Positions 16,926-26,361 are shown, numbered from the stretch's first letter. The stretch: 46,827 nucleotides of DNA from Herminiimonas sp. CN (GCF_000622895.1 NZ_AVCC01000019.1:1-46827); one strand, 5' to 3'. Notes: generated by a model from the letters alone, not told the origin. Program-made: numbers and translations.

Positions 16926-19900
16926 TCAATACTCAACGCCGACACTATCCTCGCCAAACCATTCCAGCAACGATTGCGTCAATGCATCGACAGGCGATAC
17001 GCGCCACGCGTCGGCGAGTCGAATCTCGCAACCTATACCCTGCCGCGTGTAGCGCATACTGAGCGGCAAGCCAGTTTCGCAACGATACGGCGACAACAGA
17101 CTCTTGATCTGTGTTGTGTCCATGCTTGCCGACAACGATAGCAAATATTGCTTGCCGAACTGTATTCTACAAGCTGCAATATCCATCACCCTCTCGGCCG
17201 TAATTCGCAACCCGCCGGAAAAACGGTCTTCCGACACCTTGCCGTGCACTGCCAGGAATTCGTCTTCCTTGAACAGCGCCTTGTTGGCGTCATAAATTTC
17301 GTTGTACACGGTCACATCCACGGTGGCGCTGCCGTCATCAAGGGTGACGATGACCATCTTACCGCGCTGGGTCATCTGGGTGCGCAGCGCCGCGATCACG
17401 CCGGCCATCAGTTTCGGCTCGCGCGACGGTTCCAGGTTGACAAGTTTGGAGCGTGCGAACTGGCGCGCTTCGGCCGCATACGCGTTGAACATGTGGCCGG
17501 ACAGATAAAAGCCGAGCGCAGCCTTTTCCTCGGTCAGCTTCTGCTTGTCGCTCCAGGGCGCAACCTTGACGTACTCGGGCGGCGCGGCCAGGTCGCCGTC
17601 ATCGTCGCCGAACAGGCTGACCTGGTTGATCGACGCCAGCGCCTGCTCGGCCGCGTCCATCGCGCGTCCGACCGAGGCCAGCAAAATCGCCCGGTCGACC
17701 TGGAAGCAGTCGAACGCGCCGGCGCGGATCAGCGACTCGATGGTGCGGCGGTTGATCTGGCGCTTGTCCACCCGCAGGCAGAAATCGAACAGGTCGACGA
17801 ACGGCGCTTCCTTGCGCGCGGCGACGATCGCCTCGATCGCATTCTGGCCGGAGCCCTTGACCGCGCCCAGGCCGTAGCGGATGAAGGCGGCCTTCTTGCC
17901 CGGCTCGCGTTCCGGCGTGAAGCGGTAGTCGGACAGGTTGATGTCGGGCGGCAGCAGCGTCAGGCCGCAGACATCGAGCGCGTCTTCGACCAGGATCTTG
18001 ATCTTGTCGGTGTCGTCCATCGCCAGCGACAAGTTGGCGGCCATGAAGGCGGCCGGATGGTGCGCCTTCAGGTAGGCGGTGTGGTACGACAGCAGGGCGT
18101 AGGCGGCGGCGTGCGACTTGTTGAAGCCGTAGCCGGCGAACTTTTCCATCAAGTCGAAAATCTCGTCGGCCTTCGCTTCCGACAGGCCGTCCTTGGCGGC
18201 GCCGTCGCGGAAGATCTGGCGATGCTCGGCCATTTCCTCGGCCTTTTTCTTACCCATCGCGCGCCGCAGCAGATCGGCGCCACCGAGCGAATAGCCGCCG
18301 ACCACCTGCGCCATCTGCATCACCTGCTCCTGATACACCATGATGCCGTAGGTCTCGGACAGGATGCCCTCGGTGCGCGGGTCGGGGTAATCGAAGCGTT
18401 CGCCGTGCTTGCGCTTGCAGAAGTCCGGGATCAGGTCCATCGGCCCCGGCCGGTACAGCGCCACCAGCGCGATGATGTCCTCGAAGCGGTCGGGCCGCGC
18501 ATCCTTCAGCATGCCCTGCATGCCGCGGCTTTCCAGCTGGAACACCGCGACCGTCTTGGCGGCGGTCAGCAGTTCGTAGGCGGCGCGGTCGTTCAGCGGC
18601 AGTTTCTCCAGGCTGAAATCGGCCAGCGCCGGGTCCAGCTGCTTGATGTAGCGCACCGCCCGGTCCAGGATCGTCAGCGTGGTCAGGCCCAAAAAGTCGA
18701 ACTTGACTAGCCCGACCGCTTCCACGTCGTCCTTGTCGTACTGCGACACCACGCCGGAATCGCCGCCCTGCGTATACAGCGGGCAGAAATCGGTCAGCTT
18801 GCCGGGCGCGATCAGCACGCCGCCGGCATGCATGCCGATGTTGCGGGCGATGCCTTCGACCTGCTGCGCCAATTCCAGCAGCTGTTTGACCTCTTCCTCG
18901 TTTTCCAGCCGCTCGGCCAAGAGCGGCTCTTCCTTGATCGCGTCGGCAATCGTCACGTGCTTGCCCGGCTTGAACGGGATCAGCTTGGATACGCCGTCGC
19001 AGAAGTTGTAGCCGAAATCGAGCACGCGGCCGACGTCGCGGATCGCGCCCTTGGCCGCCATGGTGCCGAAAGTGGCGATCTGCGACACCGCATCCTTGCC
19101 GTACAGATCCTTGACGTGCTGGATCACGCGGTCGCGCCCCTCCTGGCAGAAGTCGATGTCGAAATCGGGCATCGAGACCCGTTCCGGGTTCAGGAAGCGC
19201 TCGAACAGCAGGTTGTAGGCCAGCGGATCGAGGTCGGTAATCAGCAGCGAATAGGCGACCAGCGAACCGGCGCCGGAGCCGCGCCCGGGGCCGACCGGCA
19301 CCCCGTTTTCCTTGGCCCAGCGGATGAACTCGGCGACGATCAGGAAGTAGCCGGGAAAGCCCATCTTGATGATGGTGTCGGTCTCGAACTTCAGCCGGTC
19401 TTCGTAGCGGGCGCGCTGCTGTTCGCGTTTTTCCTCATTCGGATACAGCTGCAGCAGGCGGTTCTCCAGCCCGGCCCTGGCTTCCGCCACCAGGAATTCA
19501 CCGATCGTCATGCCGTCCGGGGTCGGGAAATCCGGCAGCTGCGGCTTGCCCAGTTCCAGCGTCAGGTTGCAGCGCTTGGCGATTTCGACCGAATTCTGCA
19601 GCGCCGCCGGCAGGTCGGCGAACAGCGCCGCCATCTGCTCCTGGGTCTGGAAGCATTGCAGGTCGTTGAAGCGCTTGATGCGGCGCGCATTGGCCAGCAT
19701 CTCGCCTTCGGCGATGCAGGTGCGCGCCTCGTGGGCGATGAATTCCTCTTTCGACAGGAACTGGATCGGGTGCGTGGCCACCACCGGCAGCTGCAGCTTG
19801 GCCGCCAGGGCGACCGCCTGGCGCACGTGGGCGTCCATGTTCGGCTGCCCGGCGCGCTGGATCTCGATATAGAAATGGCCGGGGAAAATTCCGGCCCACT

Positions 19901-20384
19901 GCCGCGCATGGCGCTCGGCGGCGGCCAGGTTGCCGTTGTCGATGGCCTGGCCGACATTGCCGAAATGGGCGCCGGAAAGGGCGATCAGGCCCGGCGGTGT
20001 GCCGTCCTGCTGCAGCGCCTGCAGCCATTCGGTGCGGATTTCGGCGCGGCCGCGGTGCTGGTTGGTCAGCCAGGCCTTCGACAGCAGTTCGCACAGCTGC
20101 AGGTAGCCGGTGCGGTTCTTGACCAGCAGCAACAGGCGCGACGGCTTGTCGCGCTCGTCGTCGTTGCTGATCCAGACATCGCAGCCGATGATCGGCTTGA
20201 TGCCCTTGCTGCGCGCGGCCTTGTAGAATTTGACCATGCCGAACAGGTTGGCCAGGTCGGTCAGGGCCAGCGCCGGTTGCAGGTCTTTTTTGGCGGCCGG
20301 GATGATGTCGTCGAGCCGGACCAGGCCGTCGACGATGGAATACTCGGAATGCAGGCGAAGATGGATGAATTGCGGTGTAATCAT
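16926..20384 (-). CDS. dnaE: DNA polymerase III alpha subunit
   Basis: 1152 residues, standard for a proteobacterial DnaE1. The N-terminal PHP domain begins with LRLHSEYSIVDG. The polymerase palm carries the catalytic aspartates in PDFDIDF (about residue 400) and a later VKFDFLGL. Then come GYGFNKSHAAAYALLSY, a helix-hairpin-helix region and a C-terminal OB-fold/tau-binding part ending in GVEY. It is the replicative polymerase catalytic subunit. Most of the gene is very GC-rich (about 65-70% in sampled lines), but roughly the last 400 bp (16926 to about 17330) drop to near 52%, an internal composition step. It is transcribed toward the waaL-like gene with 202 bp between. Confidence 0.97.
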   Translation of the reverse strand: MITPQFIHLRLHSEYSIVDGLVRLDDIIPAAKKDLQPALALTDLANLFGMVKFYKAARSKGIKPIIGCDVWISNDDERDKPSRLLLLVKNRTGYLQLCELLSKAWLTNQHRGRAEIRTEWLQALQQDGTPPGLIALSGAHFGNVGQAIDNGNLAAAERHARQWAGIFPGHFYIEIQRAGQPNMDAHVRQAVALAAKLQLPVVATHPIQFLSKEEFIAHEARTCIAEGEMLANARRIKRFNDLQCFQTQEQMAALFADLPAALQNSVEIAKRCNLTLELGKPQLPDFPTPDGMTIGEFLVAEARAGLENRLLQLYPNEEKREQQRARYEDRLKFETDTIIKMGFPGYFLIVAEFIRWAKENGVPVGPGRGSGAGSLVAYSLLITDLDPLAYNLLFERFLNPERVSMPDFDIDFCQEGRDRVIQHVKDLYGKDAVSQIATFGTMAAKGAIRDVGRVLDFGYNFCDGVSKLIPFKPGKHVTIADAIKEEPLLAERLENEEEVKQLLELAQQVEGIARNIGMHAGGVLIAPGKLTDFCPLYTQGGDSGVVSQYDKDDVEAVGLVKFDFLGLTTLTILDRAVRYIKQLDPALADFSLEKLPLNDRAAYELLTAAKTVAVFQLESRGMQGMLKDARPDRFEDIIALVALYRPGPMDLIPDFCKRKHGERFDYPDPRTEGILSETYGIMVYQEQVMQMAQVVGGYSLGGADLLRRAMGKKKAEEMAEHRQIFRDGAAKDGLSEAKADEIFDLMEKFAGYGFNKSHAAAYALLSYHTAYLKAHHPAAFMAANLSLAMDDTDKIKILVEDALDVCGLTLLPPDINLSDYRFTPEREPGKKAAFIRYGLGAVKGSGQNAIEAIVAARKEAPFVDLFDFCLRVDKRQINRRTIESLIRAGAFDCFQVDRAILLASVGRAMDAAEQALASINQVSLFGDDDGDLAAPPEYVKVAPWSDKQKLTEEKAALGFYLSGHMFNAYAAEARQFARSKLVNLEPSREPKLMAGVIAALRTQMTQRGKMVIVTLDDGSATVDVTVYNEIYDANKALFKEDEFLAVHGKVSEDRFSGGLRITAERVMDIAACRIQFGKQYLLSLSASMDTTQIKSLLSPYRCETGLPLSMRYTRQGIGCEIRLADAWRVSPVDALTQSLLEWFGEDSVGVEY

Positions 20385-20487
20385 GGCGGTATTTTACCCG
20401 CTGGCGGGTCTTGTCTCAGCCTTGCCTGAGTCTTGACAAAGAGCCGTTTATAATAGCGGCCATCATTTCTTTAGCGAAAATTGCACC

Positions 20488-21357
20488 ATGCAGTCCACAT
20501 CCCAGTTCGTCAACATCGCCGGCTACAAATTCGTCACCTTTGACGATGCGGCTGAAAAGCGCGGTGAATTTCGCGCATTGTGCGCGCAATTGGAATTAAA
20601 AGGCACCATTCTGCTGACGCCGGAAGGAATCAACCTGTTCCTGGCCGGCACCCGGGCAGCGATCGACCAGTTCCTGGTCTGGCTGCGTTCCGATGGCCGC
20701 TTTGTCGACTTTCACGTCAAGGAAAGCACTTCGGCAGAGCAGCCGTTCACCAAGCTGCTGGTCAAGCTGAAGCGCGAAATCATCACGATGAAGATGCCGC
20801 TGATTAAGCCGGAGCAAGGCCGCGCCCCGTTCATCGAGCCCAAAACCCTGAAGCGCTGGCTCGATTGCGGCCATGACGACGCCGGCCGCCCCGTAGTAAT
20901 GATCGAAACCCGCAATGCGTTCGAGGTTGATGTCGGGACTTTCAAAAATACCATCGACTACCGGATCAGCAAGTTCAGCGAATTCCCGGAGGTGATCGCC
21001 GCCCACAAGAACGAGCTGGAGGGCAAGACGCTGGTGACCTTCTGCACAGGCGGCATCCGCTGCGAAAAGGCCGCGATCCACATGCAGAACATCGGCTTCG
21101 ACAGCGTATACCAGCTCGACGGCGGCATTTTGCAGTATTTCGAGGATGTCGGCGGCGACCATTACGACGGCGAATGCTTCGTGTTCGACTACCGCACCGC
21201 GCTCAATCCGAAGCTGGAACCGACCGCCACCACCCAGTGCTTCGCCTGCCGCGCAGTGGTTACGCCGCGCGAGCAACTGGCGCCGGAATACGTGCCGGGG
21301 AAATCCTGCCCGCATTGCTGCAAGGCAGGCGCGGTGCCGTCCGACAGCGCACCCTGA
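20488..21357 (+). CDS. trhO: tRNA uridine(34) hydroxylase, rhodanese-domain protein
   Basis: 289 residues. The N-terminal half matches the YceA/UPF0176 family ([25 protein letters not shown]). A rhodanese domain carries [10 protein letters not shown] at 186-195, with Cys186 as the active-site cysteine, and a Cys-rich tail (CFACRAV, then CPHCCKAG) follows. Family members oxidise U34 of tRNA to 5-hydroxyuridine with O2. It is divergent from dnaE, with 103 bp between starts. A 48-nt hairpin follows the stop. Confidence 0.93.
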   Translation: MQSTSQFVNIAGYKFVTFDDAAEKRGEFRALCAQLELKGTILLTPEGINLFLAGTRAAIDQFLVWLRSDGRFVDFHVKESTSAEQPFTKLLVKLKREIITMKMPLIKPEQGRAPFIEPKTLKRWLDCGHDDAGRPVVMIETRNAFEVDVGTFKNTIDYRISKFSEFPEVIAAHKNELEGKTLVTFCTGGIRCEKAAIHMQNIGFDSVYQLDGGILQYFEDVGGDHYDGECFVFDYRTALNPKLEPTATTQCFACRAVVTPREQLAPEYVPGKSCPHCCKAGAVPSDSAP

Positions 21358-21363
21358 GCCGAT

Positions 21364-21411
21364 TGCGGCAACAGAAAAAAATACAGTGGCATGTATTTTC
21401 TTGTTGCCGCA
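21364..21411 (+). terminator. Long hairpin after trhO, probable terminator
   Basis: TGCGGCAACA (21364-21373) pairs perfectly with TGTTGCCGCA (21402-21411). Inside, the A-rich/T-rich arms and ATACA/TGTAT extend the stem to about 20 bp with a GTGGCA loop. It starts 6 bp after the trhO stop. It lacks a long T-run after the stem, so termination is probable but not certain; a transcript-stabilising hairpin is the alternative. Confidence 0.6.
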
Positions 21412-21502
21412 TATAAATCATGCAGTAATTGCTACATATTTTCATATACCCCATGTTTTTTCGTCTTCCTGCGGATGAAAATGCGCGCACCAGAAAGAAC
21501 CC

Positions 21503-22108
21503 ATGAATAGCATCCTGTTTGCAATCGCCGCCTATCTGATTGGTTCGATTTCCTTTGCGGTGGTGGTGAGCAAACTGCTCGGGCTGAACGATCCGCGCAG
21601 CTACGGCTCCGGCAATCCCGGCGCGACCAATGTGCTGCGCAGCGGCAACAAGGCGGCGGCGCTGCTGACCTTGCTGGGCGATTGCGCGAAAGGCTGGCTG
21701 GCGGTCTGGCTGGCGTATCGCTTCGGGCCGCAGTACGGAGTGGGCGAGGGCGGCATCGCGCTAGTGGCGCTGGCGGTTTTCCTCGGGCATCTGTGGCCGG
21801 TGTTCTTCCGCTTTGTCGGCGGCAAGGGCGTCGCGACCGCGCTGGGCGTGCTGCTGGGGGTGAGCGGCTGGCTCGGTCTGGCAACCATGATCACCTGGCT
21901 GGTGGTCGCCTATGCGTTCCGCTACTCGTCATTTGCGGCGCTGATCGCTGCGGTATTCGCCCCGTTTTACTACGGCTTGATGTTCGGCGTCGACGCGATC
22001 CTGTTCGCGGTGTTGGCGATGAGCGCGCTGCTGGTGTTTCGCCACCGCCAGAATATCGCCAAGCTGCTGGCCGGCAAGGAAAGCCGGATCGGCGGCAACA
22101 AGAAATAG
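21503..22108 (+). CDS. plsY: Glycerol-3-phosphate acyltransferase PlsY
   Basis: 201 residues, mostly membrane-embedded (about five to seven spans). It transfers the acyl group from acyl-phosphate to glycerol-3-phosphate, the first step of phospholipid synthesis. The family motifs are present: an N-terminal [22 protein letters not shown] (35-46), [12 protein letters not shown] near residue 95, and a C-terminal [16 protein letters not shown] single gene between its own leader and the glyA leader. Identification is secure. Confidence 0.95.
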   Translation: MNSILFAIAAYLIGSISFAVVVSKLLGLNDPRSYGSGNPGATNVLRSGNKAAALLTLLGDCAKGWLAVWLAYRFGPQYGVGEGGIALVALAVFLGHLWPVFFRFVGGKGVATALGVLLGVSGWLGLATMITWLVVAYAFRYSSFAALIAAVFAPFYYGLMFGVDAILFAVLAMSALLVFRHRQNIAKLLAGKESRIGGNKK

Positions 22109-22241
22109 TGGCAATTATTTAACTGATGTTGCGTACGGTCATAATTTGAAAGACATCGGCACGAACGGCTCGAGCACAATATGCAATATTTAAATAGCGC
22201 AGCTGCAACCGTACTTGCCACTGCTGAAAACTTGCGGTGGC

Positions 22242-22270
22242 TTGCTGAAATTTTCTCCTTACCTTACAAT
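22242..22270 (+). promoter_or_regulatory. Sigma70-type promoter of the riboswitch-glyA transcript
   Basis: TTGCTG (22242-22247), 17-bp spacer, TACAAT (22265-22270). A start near 22277 would place the riboswitch aptamer at the very 5' end of the transcript, which supports both calls. Confidence 0.6.
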
Positions 22271-22287
22271 TTGCCCACCATTTCATC

Positions 22288-22390
22288 TCACGTGACTGGC
22301 GAAAAGCCGGAAGGATATACTTCCGGCGACAAGGTGGGCATCCACCGGGGAACGTGGGAATTCTTCAGCCGTTCGCCTGGGCAGCCCAAA
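22288..22390 (+). ncRNA. ZTP (pfl-type) riboswitch upstream of glyA
   Basis: The segment carries the two conserved blocks of the pfl/ZMP-ZTP aptamer: CGTGACTGGCGA at 22291-22302 and, downstream, ACCGGGGAACG then GCCGTTCGCCTGGGC (to 22382). Between them are an 8-bp hairpin GCCGGAAG/CTTCCGGC and the GGTGG-GCAT-CCACC stem. ZTP riboswitches sense the purine-pathway alarmone that accumulates when 10-formyl-tetrahydrofolate is short, and commonly precede glyA, folD or purH. This one is 126 nt before the glyA start. No clear terminator or sequestered ribosome-binding site was identified, so the expression platform is unresolved. Confidence 0.88.
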
Positions 22391-22515
22391 ATGGAGCGCA
22401 CGACTGAGGCTGTCCGTTATTTGCATATTCCCGCAATGGCTTCCTCGATCGACCCAAGTAAAAACGCTTTGCAGCTTATTTGCATACTTTTGCACATTTA
22501 TCGATAGGAATCCGC

Positions 22516-23760
22516 ATGTTCTCCAAAGACCATACCCTCGCCAATGTCGACCCTGAATTGTGGGCCGTGATCCAGAAGGAAAACGTTCGCCAGCAAGAGC
22601 ACATCGAGCTGATCGCGTCCGAAAACTACACTTCGCCGGCCGTGATGGAAGCGCAAGGCTCGCAGCTGACCAATAAATACGCGGAAGGCTATCCCGGCAA
22701 GCGCTATTACGGCGGCTGCGAATTCGTCGATGTCGCCGAGCAACTGGCGATCGACCGCATCAAGCAGTTGTTCGGCGCCGAAGCAGCCAACGTCCAGCCG
22801 AATTCCGGCTCGCAAGCCAACCAGGGCGTGTTCTTTGCGGTGCTGAAGCCGGGCGACACCATCATGGGCATGTCGCTGGCCGAAGGCGGCCACTTGACCC
22901 ACGGCATGGCGCTCAACATGTCGGGAAAGTGGTTCAATGTGGTCTCCTACGGTCTGGATGCCAAGGAAGAGATCGACTACGACGCGATGGAACGTCTGGC
23001 GCGCGAACACAAGCCGAAGCTGATCATCGCCGGTGCATCGGCCTACGCACTGCGCATCGATTTCGAGCGTTTCGCCAAGATCGCCAAGGAAATCGGCGCC
23101 TATTTCATGGTTGACATGGCGCACTATGCGGGCCTGATCGCCGCCGGCGTCTATCCGAATCCGGTGCCGTTCGCCGATTTTGTCACCTCCACCACGCACA
23201 AATCGTTGCGCGGCCCGCGCGGCGGCTTCATCCTGATGAAGGCCGAGCATGAAAAAGCCATCAACTCCGCGATCTTCCCCGGCATCCAGGGCGGCCCGCT
23301 GATGCACGTTATCGCCGGCAAGGCAGTCGCCTTCAAGGAAGCGCTGGCGCCGGAATTCAAAGTTTATCAGCAGCAAGTCGTCAAAAACGCCGATGCGTTG
23401 GCAAAAGCCTTGATCGCGCGCGGCCTGCGCATCGTCTCCGGCCGTACCGAAAGCCACGTGATGCTGGTCGACCTGCGCGCCAAGAACATCACCGGCAAGG
23501 CCGCCGAAGCATTGCTCGGTTTGGCACATATCACCTGTAACAAGAACGCGATTCCGAACGATCCGGAAAAACCTTTCGTTACTTCCGGCATTCGCCTTGG
23601 CAGCCCGGCCATGACAACTCGCGGTTTTGGTGAAGTGGAAGCGACCAAGGTCGGCAACCTGATCGCCGACATGCTCGACAATCCGAACGACGCTGCCACC
23701 ATCGAACGCGTGAAAGCCGAAGTCAAGAAGCTGACCGACGCCTTCCCGGTTTATGCCTGA
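22516..23760 (+). CDS. glyA: Serine hydroxymethyltransferase
   Basis: 414 residues from ATG 22516, with ATAGGA upstream at 6 bp. PLP enzyme that converts serine and tetrahydrofolate to glycine and 5,10-methylene-tetrahydrofolate. Visible: [52 protein letters not shown], and the PLP-lysine motif [13 protein letters not shown]. The upstream frame back to 22480 runs from the leader and is not part of the protein. Expression is expected to rise when one-carbon folates are low, through the ZTP riboswitch. It is followed by a strong hairpin, then nrdR. Confidence 0.97.
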   Translation: MFSKDHTLANVDPELWAVIQKENVRQQEHIELIASENYTSPAVMEAQGSQLTNKYAEGYPGKRYYGGCEFVDVAEQLAIDRIKQLFGAEAANVQPNSGSQANQGVFFAVLKPGDTIMGMSLAEGGHLTHGMALNMSGKWFNVVSYGLDAKEEIDYDAMERLAREHKPKLIIAGASAYALRIDFERFAKIAKEIGAYFMVDMAHYAGLIAAGVYPNPVPFADFVTSTTHKSLRGPRGGFILMKAEHEKAINSAIFPGIQGGPLMHVIAGKAVAFKEALAPEFKVYQQQVVKNADALAKALIARGLRIVSGRTESHVMLVDLRAKNITGKAAEALLGLAHITCNKNAIPNDPEKPFVTSGIRLGSPAMTTRGFGEVEATKVGNLIADMLDNPNDAATIERVKAEVKKLTDAFPVYA

Positions 23761-23819
23761 CCGGCTCAGCCGGGCAAGCACGCAGTAATCCTGCAAAGGA
23801 TGCGCTGCTGAAACGATCG

Positions 23820-23850
23820 ACGACTTCCCCGAAATTTTCGGGGAAGTCGT
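23820..23850 (+). terminator. Hairpin after glyA
   Basis: ACGACTTCCCCGA pairs with TCGGGGAAGTCGT (13 bp) around a short AATTT loop. Only three T follow, so it is an atypical but very stable terminator candidate, placed between glyA and nrdR. Confidence 0.65.
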
Positions 23851-23903
23851 TTGCACATACAGGATACAAAGCATACAGCAGCATCTTCCGATCCAAGGCC
23901 ATC

Positions 23904-24368
23904 ATGAAATGTCCATTTTGCCATCACGAAGACACCCAGGTCCTCGACACCCGCGCATCGGAAGAGGGCGATTCCATCCGCCGTCGCCGTCGCTGCGCCA
24001 AATGCGACAAACGCTTCACCACCTATGAGCGGATCGAGCTCACGATGCCGGTCATCGTCAAGAAAAACGGCAGCCGGGTTGAGTTCGCCGCTGCCAAGTT
24101 GCGTGCCAGCTTGATGCTGGCGCTACGCAAACGTCCTGTTTCTGCCGAACTGGTGGATGTCACAATCAGCCGCATCGAACAGAAAATTCTCTCTCTTGGA
24201 GAGCGGGAAATCAGTTCGCAACGCATCGGCGAATACATCATGGAAGAATTGAAACGGCTCGATAAAATCGCCTATATCCGCTTCGCCTCGGTGTATCGCA
24301 GCTTCGAGGATGTCGCCGAATTCCAGAACGTGATCGCAGAAATCGCCAGCGGCAGCGACAAAAAGTAA
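23904..24368 (+). CDS. nrdR: Transcriptional repressor NrdR
   Basis: 154 residues. The N-terminal zinc ribbon has CPFC at 3-6 and CAKC at 31-34, joined by the typical [20 protein letters not shown]. An ATP-cone domain (about 49-139: [27 protein letters not shown]) senses ATP/dATP. NrdR represses ribonucleotide reductase genes by binding NrdR boxes; none was found in this window. The glyA-nrdR neighbourhood is common in betaproteobacteria. Confidence 0.97.
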   Translation: MKCPFCHHEDTQVLDTRASEEGDSIRRRRRCAKCDKRFTTYERIELTMPVIVKKNGSRVEFAAAKLRASLMLALRKRPVSAELVDVTISRIEQKILSLGEREISSQRIGEYIMEELKRLDKIAYIRFASVYRSFEDVAEFQNVIAEIASGSDKK

Positions 24369-24481
24369 GCGTCCCAATTACCGCAGGCTTCCCGGAATAG
24401 CCATTCCATTGACAATAATGGTTGTTAAATTGTCAGCGTGATTGTATGGTTTGCCTAAATGCAATATTTAGGGAGATCGTA

Positions 24482-25048
24482 ATGCCCGTTGCGAAGCCTT
24501 TTACATTGATGCAAAACCGAATCCATCACGGTTTTACGCTGATCGAATTGACCGTCACCATTGCAATCGCGGGCGTTTTGCTCGCAGTCGGTGTTCCATC
24601 GATGCGAAATTTGATAATGGAAACCCGGCTGACCGGTCATGTGAATCAGTTCATAGCAGCGGCAACTTTTGCGCGTTCGGAAGCGATCAAGCGCGGCAGG
24701 CCGGTCACGATATGCCGCAGCGTCAATGCCGAATCCGGTACCGACAAATGCATTACAACCGCAAGCGGGGATTATGGCAGCAGCGACTGGGGTTCCGGCT
24801 GGATAGTGATCGTGCCCAGCGAAAATCTGGTGCTGCACCGTCAGGGTGTCTTGCCGGCCAAGGTCTATGTCGCCGCCAATCCTTCCACATTGCGATCAAT
24901 CACTTATAACAGCTTTGGCGGCCCGGTGGGAGCGTTGGCGGGAGCCAGGCTCGTCTTTAGCTACGATGGGGAGTTCGATCGCGCTGTTTGCATCAACCGG
25001 GCCGGGCGCATCAGAGTCGTCCTTGATTCCGTCACGTGTCCGACATAA
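24482..25048 (+). CDS. fimT: Type IV pilus minor pilin FimT/GspH family (copy 1)
   Basis: 188 residues from ATG 24482, preceded by GGGAGATC. A class III leader ends at HHG before the mature FTLIELTVTIAIAGVLLAVG, so PilD would cut after the glycine and methylate Phe. The soluble domain matches GspH/FimT, with one likely disulfide pair in CRSVNAESGTDKC. It begins the minor pilin operon. It shares long identical stretches with the next gene (ARSEAIKRG, PVT.CR.VNAE.G), so the two are tandem paralogues. An inverted repeat TGACAAT/ATTGTCA lies upstream at 24410-24435. FimT homologues have been linked to DNA binding in natural transformation; that role here is inference. Confidence 0.9.
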   Translation: MPVAKPFTLMQNRIHHGFTLIELTVTIAIAGVLLAVGVPSMRNLIMETRLTGHVNQFIAAATFARSEAIKRGRPVTICRSVNAESGTDKCITTASGDYGSSDWGSGWIVIVPSENLVLHRQGVLPAKVYVAANPSTLRSITYNSFGGPVGALAGARLVFSYDGEFDRAVCINRAGRIRVVLDSVTCPT

Positions 25049-25189
25049 GGCGTCGCCCGCCAACCTCAAGCATTTGCAAGACCTGATTGCCGCTCATCCG
25101 ACGCCATCCGCATCCCATCGTCAAAATATTGCTCAAAGTAAATACATTGCTTACACTCCGGGGAAATTAAAAGCAGATACAGGCCCATA

Positions 25190-25780
25190 GTGATCAAAAT
25201 GTTAGTAGCCGCAAACGCATCCATCCATCTAACCAGACAATCGCTTTCTGTCGGGCGCTCACGTTCAATGCAAGGCGGCTTTACTCTGGTTGAATTAATG
25301 GTCACGATTTCGATCGCTGCCATTTTGCTGGCGGTCGGCATTCCCTCCATGCGCAACATGATTCAGCAAAACCGCCTGACCGGCAACGTCAACGAATTCG
25401 TCGCAGCAAACATGCTGGCGCGCTCGGAAGCGATCAAGCGCGGCAGTCCGGTCACACTCTGTCGCGCCGTCAATGCCGAAGCCGGTTCCGACACCTGTGC
25501 CGCTGCCGGCGACTGGAATACCGGATGGCTTGTCGGGGTTGGCACTGCCGACAACATCGCATCAGTGTTGACGCGCCAGAAAGCGCTGCCGGCAGGAACC
25601 ACAGTTACTTCAACGCTCAACGCAATAACGTATACCAGCATGGGACAGCCGGTGCTGGCTGCGGCCACCGACAGTACCGGTTTTACCTTCAGTAATGATT
25701 GCAAGTCAAGTCGGCATCTTGTTGATGTCGGACGTTCCGGACACGTCAGCGTAGCCACTATCGCTGCTGTCGGCTGCTGA
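25190..25780 (+). CDS. fimT: Type IV pilus minor pilin FimT/GspH family (copy 2)
   Basis: About 196 residues from GTG 25190 (ATG 25199 or even ATG 25268, which gives a very short leader, are alternatives). Leader cleavage site QGG before FTLVELMVTISIAAILLAVG. The mature part closely follows copy 1: RLTGNVNEFVAANMLARSEA, then CRAVNAEAGSDTC, and a C-terminal GRSGHVSVATIAAVGC. The 141-bp gap after copy 1 has no terminator. It is followed after 14 bp by pilV. The presence of two FimT-like genes suggests duplication followed by divergence at the C-terminus. Confidence 0.88.
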   Translation: MIKMLVAANASIHLTRQSLSVGRSRSMQGGFTLVELMVTISIAAILLAVGIPSMRNMIQQNRLTGNVNEFVAANMLARSEAIKRGSPVTLCRAVNAEAGSDTCAAAGDWNTGWLVGVGTADNIASVLTRQKALPAGTTVTSTLNAITYTSMGQPVLAAATDSTGFTFSNDCKSSRHLVDVGRSGHVSVATIAAVGC

Positions 25781-25794
25781 TAACGGAGATTATT

Positions 25795-26361
25795 GTGCTG
25801 CGAATAAGCATGAAAATTAATAACCGAAACAGGCTGCACTCGGGTTTGCACAGGCAGGCAGGCGTCGGCCTGATCGAAGTGCTGATTTCGATCCTGATTG
25901 CCTCGTTCGGACTGCTCGGGCTGGCTGGCTTGCAGGTTGCGTCGCTACGCTACCAAAAAGTGGCGCAATTCCGTTCAACCGCCAGCCAATACACCGCAGA
26001 CATTGCCGACCGCATGCGCGCCAATGTGGCCGGTGCCAAAGCGGGTAATTACGTCACTCCGACGGGTGACAAGCTGGGTGACAACGCGACTGCGACGGCT
26101 TGCACTGCCGGTTGCGACGCTGCCAAAGTCGCGGCGCAGGATATCTATAACTGGCGGCTTGGATTAGCCAGGGCAATGGCGGGTGGCTGGGGTGAGATCA
26201 GCGGCGATATTACTAACGGCTTTGTGATCACCGTGTATTTCAAGGAGCCGGGCAAGCCCACTGACGCATCGGGTTCGCTGGATACCAAATGCCGCGCTGC
26301 CGCACTGGACGCCAGCAAGGATAAAGATGTGCGCTGCTTTACAACCACATTTCTGCCATGA
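25795..26361 (+). CDS. pilV: Type IV pilus modification/minor pilin PilV
   Basis: 188 residues from GTG 25795, which has CGGAG 6 bp upstream. The leader ends QAG before VGLIEVLISILIASFGLLGL, the PilV-type variant of the prepilin motif. The segment ASLRYQKVAQFRSTASQYTADIADRMRANV, read in parts, is typical of PilV. It forms part of the minor pilin priming complex at the pilus tip. Its stop overlaps the pilW start (ATGA). Confidence 0.92.
   Translation: MLRISMKINNRNRLHSGLHRQAGVGLIEVLISILIASFGLLGLAGLQVASLRYQKVAQFRSTASQYTADIADRMRANVAGAKAGNYVTPTGDKLGDNATATACTAGCDAAKVAAQDIYNWRLGLARAMAGGWGEISGDITNGFVITVYFKEPGKPTDASGSLDTKCRAAALDASKDKDVRCFTTTFLP

Noticed and set aside
17148..18710. 520-codon frame antisense to dnaE, and similar long frames opposite dnaE to 20429
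   Set aside because: Shadow of the GC-rich dnaE codons on the other strand; low-complexity Arg/Gly/Val-rich translation without any domain.
20433..20454. TTGACA followed by TATAAT upstream of trhO
   Set aside because: The hexamers are only 10 bp apart, too close for a sigma70 promoter; the TATAAT may act with a weak -35 but I cannot support a full promoter.
22181..22507. 108-codon frame upstream of glyA
   Set aside because: It runs through the promoter and the ZTP aptamer; conservation there is explained by RNA structure, not by protein coding.
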